This document shows, in pieces, positions 20,389 through 28,689 of a DNA stretch of 45,058 nt. How positions within the stretch are numbered: the stretch's first letter is position 1; each line of letters begins with the position of its first letter. The stretch is from positions 1-45,058 of the forward strand of contig JAUCBJ010007460.1 of assembly GCA_032718475.1 (NCBI GenBank), given 5' to 3'. The position numbers and the translations under genes were made by a program. The stretch comes from Nemertoderma westbladi (Eukaryota > Xenacoelomorpha > Nemertodermatida > Nemertodermatidae). Under the pieces are notes generated by a model. It saw only the letters and a list, made by a program, of their open reading frames with translations, did no database searches and was not told the DNA's origin.

Positions 20389-21123
20389 ATGGAGCGGTAC
20401 CCCCAGCGGTGCAGAAAACCCCCTGCAAGCTATGGGTTCGATGGGGATGTTTCCTCTGCTAGTGGAGAAGATGACGAGGAATCGGTTGACGAGGAATCAG
20501 TTGACGAGGAGTCGGATGACGAGGAATCCGACGAACATCCCGAAACTGCCGAGGCTACAAATACTGGGGGTGGCGGTGAAATCTGGAATATAATAGAGGG
20601 CGGCAACTTGGGGCTGGGTCACTTAGACCACTGCAATGTTGTAGAGGAAGACTTTGATGGGATAGCTGTTGGTTATCATGATAATATCGATACAACCGAT
20701 TGCGATTATAAGGTTGGCGACTATGTTGATCTATTTTTAACTGACAAACTTATTGAGATTCTGTGTAAATGCACAAATCAACGGTTACTAAAACTATATG
20801 AAGAACGTGTTTCGAAAGCTGCTGCCACCAGTACCAGCAATGGTTCCACTGGGGCTACCAACAGAACCTCCCAATCTGTTCCTCCCATAAAGGAGGTTGT
20901 TCCGGAAGAGATGCGCCAGTTTCTCGGCGCAACCTTCCTGATGGGTATTATCAAAAAACCATCAATCTATAGTTATTGGTCAACCCGCCAAAGTATTGCG
21001 ACGCCACATTTCAGCAAAATTATATCTAGAAACCGATATATGATGATTCTACGATTTTTACGATTTTTGGACATTGAGAAGTATGATGAGACTAATAGAA
21101 TGACTCGTTTATCAAGTCAGTGA
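20389..21123 (+). pseudogene. piggyBac transposase, N-terminal part
   Basis: The ATG at 20389 opens MERYPQRCRKPPASYG. An acidic repeat (EESVDEESVDEESDDEESDE, residues about 28-47) follows, typical of piggyBac N-termini. From about residue 110 the DDE_Tnp_1_7-type fold begins: VDLFLTDKLIEILCKCTNQ, then EEMRQFLGATFLMGIIKKPS, YWSTRQSI and FSKIISRNRYMMILRFLRF. The frame stops at 21121-21123 shortly after DNA corresponding to the start of the catalytic domain. The three catalytic aspartates are absent, and the C-terminal zinc region follows almost at once in another frame (21139-21346). An internal deletion therefore removed the core. It could bind but not cut. Confidence 0.88.
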
Positions 21124-21138
21124 CAAATCTCGATCTTC

Positions 21139-21346
21139 TCAAGTGCAGCCCATAGGAACTACAGCACCGGTACATACACCAGTAAAGATGGGCGCAACTG
21201 ATAAGACGTCGCGACCCCAGAAGCGTTGTCGGGTCTGTTGGGTAAAAAAGACTGTGAAAAAAAGTAGATTTATTTGTGCTGTTTGTCCAGACAAACCTGG
21301 TTTATGTCTAGGATGTTTCACTATGTACCCACCCCATTTAAAATAA
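21139..21346 (+). pseudogene. piggyBac transposase, C-terminal cysteine-rich domain
   Basis: Encodes RPQKRCRVCWVKKTVKKSRF followed by ICAVCPDKPGLCLGCFTMY: C-x2-C, C-x2-C and C-x2-C pairs in the spacing of the piggyBac C-terminal zinc domain, which binds the transposon ends. Stop TAA at 21344-21346. It is the tail of the gene whose start is at 20389; the catalytic middle is missing. Confidence 0.88.
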
Positions 21347-21359
21347 ATAAGAATATAAT

Positions 21360-21530
21360 ATAAATAATTATTTTTGGGTTTAAAAAATAAAGAAAAAAAA
21401 TGAAAAAAAAATTAAAAAAAAAATAAAATAAAAATTAAAAAAAAATAAAAAAATGAAAAAAATGAAAAAAAAATTGAAAAAAAATGAAAAAAAAAATGAA
21501 AAAAGGAAAATTTTTTCGTTCAGAAATGTT
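21360..21530 (+). repeat. A-rich low-complexity tract
   Basis: Runs of A broken by ATG, ATT and AAT (AAAAAATGAAAAAAATG). It lies downstream of the transposase tail within the piggyBac-like element. The lysine-rich frames it yields are meaningless. Confidence 0.85.
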
Positions 21531-21685
21531 TCCCATTTGTTTCAGATTAAAAAAAAACTAAAAACTGAGTTTATAGGACCATTACAATCAAAGTTACGCG
21601 TCATAAAGCAAACTCAATATTTTGCTAAAAATGTTGGAACACTAGCTGGTGCAAATTTATTAGGCTCTGGGCCGGAAAGGGTTAA

Positions 21686-22019
21686 TGCTCTTTGCAGCAG
21701 CCTTCACTTCTGCAAAGGAGATATCGCCAATGGGAATATCTGGGAGTACAGACTCAGACACTTTTACTTATATAAAGTTATCAGGCAATACCCTGTCATT
21801 ATTGAGGAGCTTTTCAAAGTGGGCTTTCCAACCATTGAGGCGATCGGATGGTGATTCAGCCTTAACCTTGGTGGTTGGTTGGCTTTTCCGCCCAGTAAGC
21901 AGATTGATCGATTTCCATGCCTGGGATGCTTGCCTGCTGTCGTCAGCATCATTGATGGCATCAACCTGTTGGTTTATTAGCTCCTGTAGATTAGCAGAGT
22001 ACTGCCTGTTCAGGGATGC
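21686..22019 (-). pseudogene. RTE-like coding sequence upstream of the piggyBac insertion
   Basis: Minus-strand continuation of the same LINE copy: LNRQYSANLQELINQQVDAI, WKSINLLTGRKSQPTTKVKA, ADRLNGWKAHFEKLLNN-type linker residues with single substitutions, then DIPIGDISFAEVKAAAKSI. This is the linker between endonuclease and RT. The 5' end stops at about 22019, so the endonuclease was never inserted. Confidence 0.85.
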
Positions 22020-22150
22020 TGATGGGGCAAAGGGTGAGTGGAGTGATGGAGTTAAGGATAAGTGGAGTGATGGGGCGAAGGGTGAGTGGAGTGATGGGGC
22101 GAGGGGTGAGTGGAGTGATGGGGCGAAGGGTGAGTGGAGTGAAGTGATGG
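22020..22150 (+). repeat. 24-bp minisatellite, right part of copy B array
   Basis: About five units of the same minisatellite, continuing the array at 18474-18608 across the LINE. It starts with the duplicated TGATGGGGCAAA and ends at GATGG (22146-22150), which is the left target duplicate of the next insertion. Confidence 0.92.
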
Positions 22151-23253
22151 TGTTCGCGCTTTTAGACCTTTAGCAGTTTAACCTGACAATTTAAATGTCT
22201 TTTTAATTATGAATCGACTTTAGCCCTTACCAATTACCTGGTGTACTGAATTTACATCCGCCGAAGCCAGTCCGTGCGCGGCGTATGACCCACGGTGTGG
22301 GAGACTGGATTCGGGTTCCATAGGAAGTTATTGCGGTGTAGGCTACTTTGTATCATTCGATTGATCGCTACTATATAATCTCTGACAACTATATTTACTT
22401 TCGGGGAAATATTAACAGTTCCTTTAGGACGTGGCGCTTTAAGTATAAAACAGAGTTATGACTTACACTAATCACAATTAGATGGCAATGGAGTTTCGTG
22501 AATAGCGCATTCTTTAGGAGATGCTTTATTAACCTTCATACGATTCCACACTACTTCACACTAATTTACACTAATTCACACTAATTTGCCGACCGTCACT
22601 GATTTTGATCATATATAAGGAGGACGCAACTGACACACGTAGGGATTATGAAATAGCATTTGATTCACACAAAACCACTATAATTTGAGTCACAGTTGCT
22701 ACCGGTAGACCCTTCCTCCGCTTACCTCAGTAATCAAGAAAGTTGAGGGGTTTACGATTATTTATCGGTATTCTCCAAATATAACATCCATTAATATAAA
22801 CAGCAATTAACACAATATAAAACAGCATTAAAACAGTGCGGTGAACAGTCAGTATGTGTTCCAGGTGAGTTATGTTTAGTGCAATGCGTCGTACGACGTG
22901 GTATGACAAGTTAATAGACTAAGGCCATCAGATGTTCTTGGGCCAAAGTCTGAAACGTCCATACTCAGTACAGAATTCTGAGAGGAATCTAGTTCTCAGA
23001 AGAAAAAAAACGATAACTGCGCATGCGCCAGTTTCCACAGGTAGGTCTCTACTGGCATAACTGGGAAGATTGCTCTGATTGGCTGAATAGGCTCAAACAA
23101 AGGAATCTCCACGTACACAGAGAATCAGCTGACAGATTTCGTCATCTTGGTTCTAATTTCTGACCGACGCGTAGTTGAACAATTTTAGAGCTATTTTAGA
23201 GTATTCCGCGCATTGCGTAAAAATGACTTGTTATGTCCGCAAAAGCTTTTACA
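22151..23253 (-). mobile_element. solo LTR (1.1-kb family), minus orientation
   Basis: Begins TGTTCGCGC and ends GCTTTTACA on the plus strand (TG...CA). It is flanked by GATGG (22146-22150) and GACGG (23254-23258), a 5-bp duplication with one change. It matches 25420-26580 on the opposite strand. On the minus strand it has a TATA-like stretch near 22615 and AATAAA at 22525-22530, with short repeats of AGTGTGAA between them. No internal retroelement sequence is attached, so it arose by LTR-LTR recombination. Confidence 0.85.
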
Positions 23254-23384
23254 GACGGAGCAAAGAATAATCAGGATTACCACCAATAAAGTGAGATATG
23301 CAATCCTATTTCTGCTGCGGCTCTAAAACACATTGTTCAACATTAGGATCAGTCAATATTACAACTCAATAATTTAACAAACGA

Positions 23385-23693
23385 CTTCTTCGTGAATATT
23401 CCAAGCAAAATTCATGAAAATATTGGCGATGGTAACTGCTTTTTCGTGCTATCTCTTTTGTTTTAACTGGCACTGAAACAACATTATGAAGGTTAGAGAT
23501 TTAATAGTAGCCCATATGGCTCTGGATATATCTGCCAGGTTGGAAAGTTTCATGGGAGAAAATGTGAAAACCTATTTCCTTCGCAACCGAATGACTGACG
23601 ACTGTGTTTGGGCCACTAACTGCAGAATTCCTAGGAGCTGCTTCCCTCCTGAATACGGACTTTGAGATTTATGCGAAAGTCGGCAGAACGTTA
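23385..23693 (+). pseudogene. OTU-like cysteine protease domain remnant, copy B
   Basis: Copy of 14824-15140. NIPSKIHENIGDGNC is followed by the same one-base shift, then VRDLIVAHMALDISARLESF, FLRNRMTDDCVWAT and LGAASLLNTDFEIYAKVG, with a further indel at GCCACTAACTGC. It ends at about 23693 where homology to copy A stops. Confidence 0.62.
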
Positions 23694-23802
23694 AAATGGG
23701 CGACCTACACCCTCCATCATTCTCTCTGGACAAAATCTTGGACACTTGTCTATACTTAGAAAATAAATCTGGAGTCCACTCACTTTAACCCTATTAAACC
23801 CG

Positions 23803-23836
23803 GGGGAGGGGGGGGGTCAATATGACCCCCATGGTT
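23803..23836 (+). other. G-tract / C-tract hairpin near left terminus
   Basis: GGGGGGTCA-ATA-TGACCCCC forms a perfect short stem in a G-rich context; the counterpart near the right end is at 28262-28290 with longer G and C runs. Confidence 0.75.
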
Positions 23837-24122
23837 TTTTTATTATAATTCTGAAACAAACGCATTTGGGAATCTGAAATTTTATGACTTTTCCTAAAAA
23901 TCTATTGTCTTCCTAGTAGTCAAAACCGTTTTCAAAAATATTGGGTAGTTTTCGAGTTATAGCACCATTTTTTAACCCTACTTTTTGGCACTTTTTTTGA
24001 GACGGTTTTTGAAAATTACATTTAATTAAATATGATTTGTAACATCTCTATTTTTGATTTACGCCGGTTTTTTGTTGTTAGCAATTGGGTGGAATTCATA
24101 TAAATTAATTTAGAAATTTCAA

Positions 24123-24890
24123 ACTTGTTTTTTTCGGCGGGTGCCAAATTTTGGTGCCAGCACCAAATTTTGAAATATGTCAATTTTGTAAATTGATTGT
24201 TTGAAACTTGTTTTTTACGCAATTGGGTTTTTTTGGGGTTCTGGTTTCGATGGAATATATACGAGTTGCACCAAGCGTATCAAACTTGTATTTTTCGGTG
24301 TTGTGTGAAAATTTTGGTGCCAGCACGAAATTTTGAAAATCCTTTCAATAGATAAAATTGCTTGTGACAATTTATTTCTTGCGTTTTAGAGGTTTATGGC
24401 TGTTCTGAATTCAATGGAATATATAATTATCGAACTAGACATCTCAAACTTGTATTTTTCGGAAGTGGGTGCAAAATGTGGTGCTAGCACCAAATTTTGA
24501 AAACCATCAAATATATCAATTCATTGTGTCACCTTGTTTCATGCCTTTTACGGGTTTGTGAGGGTTCTGAATTCAATGGAATGAGTAGAAATTTCATAAG
24601 AGTTTTCAAACTTGTATTTTTCGCCGGTGGGTGAAAATTGTTGTGCCAGCACCAAATTTTTGAAAATAAGCAAATTGATCAGTAGATATTATCATCTTGT
24701 TTCTTGCGTTATACGGGTTTATGAGGGTCCTGTATCCGATGGAATCAATAAAAACAGCACTGGACATTGCAAACTTGTACTTTTTCGTGATGGGTACGAA
24801 ATTTGGTGCTACAGTAGCACCAAAATTTGCCAAAGTATGCCGAAAAATACAAGTAGCAATGATCTGGCATATTAGAAATGTATTCCATTA
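24123..24890 (+). repeat. tandem array of ~162-bp units with an internal dyad
   Basis: Units start with AACTTGT(A/T)TTTTTCGG at about 24123, 24281, 24447, 24609 and 24771, so the period is 158-166 bp. Each holds the dyad TTTTGGTGCCAGCACCAAAT or a close form. A CTTGTTTCTTGCGTTTTACG block and GGGTTCTGAATTCAATGGAA follow. Units differ by 15-30 percent, but the dyad is kept in all. An inverted copy is at 7440-8115. Confidence 0.85.
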
Positions 24891-25285
24891 GAATCAGCGC
24901 CCTAGAAAACCTGAAAATGTGAATTTATAGCATCGTATAAGTGAATTAAAATTTTGTGTTCTAACTGAAAAGTGCCGGTTACTTGTTTTTTTTTCGTTTT
25001 TTTCCTACGCAGAGAGGACTAAACAGCCATTTATTGTAATCATATCATTTTTAAAAATTTTCCAATGTATTTTACGCCCCAGAAAACCTGTATCGAAAAA
25101 CAATTAGCCGAAAAATGTAACTTTCAAATTTTGTGAAAATTGTGCACTACTTGTTATTTTGGTGCTGCCATTTAATCACCCCAGTACATTTTTTCGAAAC
25201 TTTTTTTTTCGGTCAGATCCAGACTAGTGATACCTACGGACAAACAAACAATCAGACGTTTTCGTAAAAATTTGTAGATTTTAGA

Positions 25286-25309
25286 GGGGGGGGGGGGGGG
25301 GGGGGGGGG
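25286..25309 (+). repeat. run of 24 G
   Basis: Uninterrupted G tract at the 5' junction of the RTE-like insertion. The 3' junction (28262-28270) is also a G run, so the G tract of the piggyBac-like element acts as target duplication. Assembly length is uncertain for such runs. Confidence 0.85.
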
Positions 25310-25419
25310 AAATCGATCAATCTGCTTACTGGGCGGAAAAGCCAACCAACCACCAAGGTTAAGGCTGAATCACCAGCCGATCGCCTCAATGGTTGGAAAG
25401 CCCACTTTGAAAAGCTCCT

Positions 25420-26580
25420 TGTAAAAGCTTTTGCGGATATAACCAGTCATTTTCTCCGCAATGTACCGTGTAGGTGCTTTTAGCGGACATAACAAGCCAT
25501 TTTTACCCGTTATGTCTGTATGCGTGCTTTAGCGGACATAACTAGCCATTTTGCCGCAATTCGCTTAATACTCTAAAAGATGACTCAGATGACGCAATCT
25601 GTCAGCTGATTTACTGCCAACGCGGAACCTGAATCTCTCTTTGTTCTTTGTTCGGCTCAGCCAATCAGAGCGATTTTCACTTTGTGTTGGACAGTGCCTA
25701 CAGAAACCCACGCAATTCAGTCAGTGTGTATCTTTTCTAAGCCCAGAACACCGGCTTAGGATTCTTCTGTACTTCTGTGGAAGTTTCAGACTTTGACCTA
25801 AACCTCAGAAACATCAGATGGCTTTGATTAAAGGAACGTAAAACTATTAATGCAGCACACCGCCACATCGCGGCACTACGCAACGCGATTCAACTACACA
25901 TACTGACTGTTCACCGCATTATTTGATTCTGTTATTAATTGGTGTTATGTTGGTATATATTGCTGATATATTTGGAGAATACCGATAAAATAATCATAAA
26001 ACCCTCAATCTCTTTGATTACTAAAGGTTAGAGGAACAGGGTTACCGGTAGCAACTGCGACTTACATTATAGTGGTTTTTGTGTGAATTGAATGCTATTT
26101 CATAATCCCTACATGTGTCAGTTGCGATCCTCCTTATATATGATCAAATTCAGTGACGGTCGGCAGATCAGTGCGCAGAAGTGTGAACTAGTGTGAAGTC
26201 GTGTGAAGTAGTGTGAAGGTTAATAAAGCATCTCCTAAAGAATGCGCTTTTTAAGAAACTCAGTAGCCATCCAGTTGTGATTAGTATAAGTCATAACTAT
26301 GTTTTATACTTAAAGCGCCACGTCCTAAAGGAACTGTTAATATTTCCCCGAAAGTAAATATATTGTCAGAGATTATATATTAACGATCAATCGAATAATA
26401 CAGTAGGTCTACACTGCAATCACTATCAAAGCATCCGAATCCAGTCTCCCTTAACTGTGGGTGAATGGTCGCGCACAGGCTGGCTTCGGCTGATGTACCT
26501 TCAGTACATTAAATAATTGATATACAAAAAGACACCTAAAATTGGCAGGTTAAACTGCTAAAGGTCTAAAAGCGCGAACA
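25420..26580 (+). mobile_element. solo LTR (1.1-kb family), plus orientation
   Basis: TGTAAAAGC...GCGCGAACA with perfect 5-bp duplications CTCCT at 25415-25419 and 26581-26585, inserted into the RTE-like copy. Likely U3 holds three copies of a TTT(T)AGCGGACATAAC-type motif near the 5' edge (25430-25550). TATATA lies at about 26135-26142. Short AGTGTGAA repeats and AATAAA (26222-26227) follow, giving a plausible U3-R-U5 layout. The family of the parent element is not known from the LTR alone. Confidence 0.88.
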
Positions 26581-26585
26581 CTCCT

Positions 26586-28214
26586 CAATAATGACAGGGT
26601 ATTGCCTGATAACTTTATAGAAGTAAAAGTGTCTGAGTCTGTACTCCCAGATATTCCCATTGGCGATATCTCCTTTGCAGAAGTGTAGGCTGCTGCAAAG
26701 AGCATTAAGACCAATCGTGCCAGTGGAATAGATGGTGTTCCCCCTGAGGTCTTTAAAATACCTGAGTGTTTAAAGCTCATCTATCCCATCATAGTAGACA
26801 TGTACCGAACAACAAGAGTCCCACAAGAAATGAAAACAAATAAGTTGGTGCCAGTTCCCAAGAAGGGCAACCTAACACTCTATGGTTCTTTTCGGGGAAT
26901 CTCATTGATCTCGATTGCTGCAAAGCTATACAATAGGATTCTATTAAATCGCATCAGGGATCCCATTGAGAGACTGCTCCGTGGAAATCGGAATGGGTTC
27001 CGTAAAGGTCGTGGGACCATGGAGCCCATTTTGGCACTTAGAAGGATAATTGAAGAGTTATCAAAAAAGAAAGACAGGCATCTGGCTGTTATCTTTGTTG
27101 ACTTCTTCAAGGCCCCTTTGATTCAGTCTCTCGCTCACGTATGTTCAGCATACTTTCATTATATGGGATTCCTGATGAAATTATTGCAGCAATCAGATCA
27201 GTATACGATGGTTCGACAACATTTGTGTCTACTGTTGACGGTGACACAGAACCATTTGAAGTGTTATGGGGCGTCCTCCAAGGAGACACACTTGCACCAT
27301 TCTTGTTCATTATTGTGGTTGACTATGTTCTACGCATGTCCTTAGATCATTATAATGATGATGGGGTGATGATAACTCCACCTACTGGCTCCAGAAGTCG
27401 AGGAAATCCTGCCAAGTACCTAACTGATCTAGACTTTGCTGATGACTTAGGAGTACTCTCAGAATCATTAGAGGGAGCCCAACGGCTCCTCAGCTCATTA
27501 GAACATGCTGCTTCTAGTGTTGGTCTTTTTATTAACTCCAGAAAGACCAAAATTCTGACAGTTAACTTTGAAAGTCCTCAGCAAGTCTCTGATCGGTTGA
27601 GCATAAGCTCAAAGGATGGTATGCTTGAGCATGTGGACGACTTCTGTTACCTGGGATCATGGATCCGGAAGTCAGGTGAGGACCTTCGAATACGTAAGGG
27701 AAAGGCATGGGCAGCCTTGAATAGGCTTTCCAGGATTTGGAAGTCACCGAGAATTAATCGGAAACTTAAGGTCCGATTATTTAGAGCAGCAGTAGTTCCA
27801 GTACTCCTCTACGGGATTCCATGCTGGGCTCTAACTGCTGAGGACACCAAATCTCTGGATGACACATTTACAAGAATGCTACGCCGGGTTCATTGTGTCA
27901 AGTATAATGCACACATCTCCAACCAGACACTATATAACATTGGATGTGTCTCATTGGTTCCCCCAAGCTTGACACTAGAACAAAATCGCCCCCGCTTTGC
28001 AGGACATTGCTTTCGCCGTGAGGACCAGCCAGTGCATAATCTTGTGCTTTGGCAGCCTCATGGAGTGAATAAGCATGGTGGACAGCCCATGACTTTCTTG
28101 AGACGCATCTTAAAGGACACTGGCCTTAAAGATGCGGATGATCTAGCAAATGTCATGGGTGATAGGGAGTTGTGGCGGTGCAATTTTGTTGACAAGCCGG
28201 CACAGCATTCTTAA
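26586..28214 (+). pseudogene. RTE-like reverse transcriptase, broken
   Basis: Continues the coding sequence begun at 25310-25419. There is a nonsense TAG at 26686-26688 (AAG in the intact copy). A 2-base insertion in GGCCCCTTTG near 27113 breaks motif A (FVDFFKA then frame change). From 27141 the remaining RT and C-terminal domain are open to TAA 28212-28214, with FADD kept (DLDFADDLG). Residue changes against the 34717-36327 copy are few (YGIPCWAL for YGSPCWAL, IGCVSLVPP for IGGVSLVPP), so this is a fairly recent copy. Confidence 0.9.
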
Positions 28215-28689
28215 AAATGCAGCTGCAATGCAGCATGCCGATCCTAGTAGTAGTAGTAGTAGGGGGGGGGTCAATATGACCCCCCCCCCCCCCTCCCCCG
28301 GTATTTGTACAACATTTTATATAGCCCGGTACTAATAGGGTTAATGTTGTTCTTTATAGATAGATTTATTTATACATTATGTAAAAACAATAACAAATAC
28401 ACCAAACAATGTACCGGTATAAAGGTATTGTCCAACATACTGTAACATATGCAGTAGGATTACCCCTAAAGCTTTGCAGCTTATTACCAAGGGGGTCCTT
28501 TATGTTACTTGGTTACAAATACAATATTACACTACGATAACCTAAAACCAATATAAAACGTAATTACACTATGTACATGTACAACTTTACCGAGAGCGTG
28601 ACAATGCCCGACTCAACGATAAAGATGTAATGTACAGAACAATTTATTATAAAACGTAATTACAGTATAAATAGTAAATAATTAATAAA

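Larger units (their letters stand above)
20095..21681 (+). mobile_element. piggyBac-like DNA transposon, internally deleted (1587 bp)
   Basis: Terminal inverted repeats start CCCTTTCCGG with partial identity out to about 21 bp, flanked by TTAA duplications, the hallmark of piggyBac. The left subterminal region holds the palindrome TGACCTAC-ATG-GTAGGTCA (about 20108-20127) and a second copy with one mismatch (about 20142-20162), possible transposase binding sites. Inside is a truncated transposase gene and an A-rich tract (21360-21530). Confidence 0.93.
18609..22019 (-). mobile_element. RTE-like LINE (copy C), 5'-truncated, inserted in the minisatellite
   Basis: On the minus strand it runs from a 5' truncation at about 22019 (CCTGAACAGG region) to a tail CCTAGTAGTAG at 18609. 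It is flanked by the perfect 12-bp duplication TGATGGGGCAAA. A piggyBac-like element sits inside it at 20095-21681. It lacks the endonuclease half found at 32581-36363. Confidence 0.93.
16452..23693 (+). repeat. duplicated block, copy B, with later insertions
   Basis: Direct copy of 8432-15140. Three insertions absent from copy A interrupt it: an RTE-like LINE at 18609-22019, a piggyBac-like element within that LINE, and a solo LTR at 22151-23253. Copy A sequence resumes at 23254 with GACGGAGCAAAGAATAATCAGG, matching GATGGGGCGAAGAATAATCAGG at 14691. Homology ends at about 23693. Confidence 0.88.
25310..28261 (+). mobile_element. RTE-like LINE (copy B), 5'-truncated
   Basis: Starts at AAATCGATCAATCTGCTTAC (matching 34592 onward) and ends with GATCC(TAG)n at about 28242-28261. 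It is more than 95 percent similar to 34592-36363 by eye. It is interrupted by a solo LTR at 25420-26580. Confidence 0.92.
23789..28340 (+). mobile_element. non-autonomous piggyBac-like element with nested insertions
   Basis: Left end CCCTATTAAACCCGGGGG after TTAA (23785-23788). Right end, read inward from 28340 on the minus strand, CCCTATTAGTACCGGG with TTAA at 28341-28344. Both ends carry a G-tract/TCAATATGA/C-tract hairpin near the terminus. Without the inserted LINE (25310-28261) and its solo LTR the element is about 1.6 kb. It codes for nothing recognisable; its body is mostly a 162-bp tandem array. Confidence 0.75.

Noticed and set aside
21453-21854. Lysine-rich ORF joining the A-rich tract to LINE sequence
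   Set aside because: Crosses the piggyBac-like right end and the TTAA border, so it is a junction artefact.
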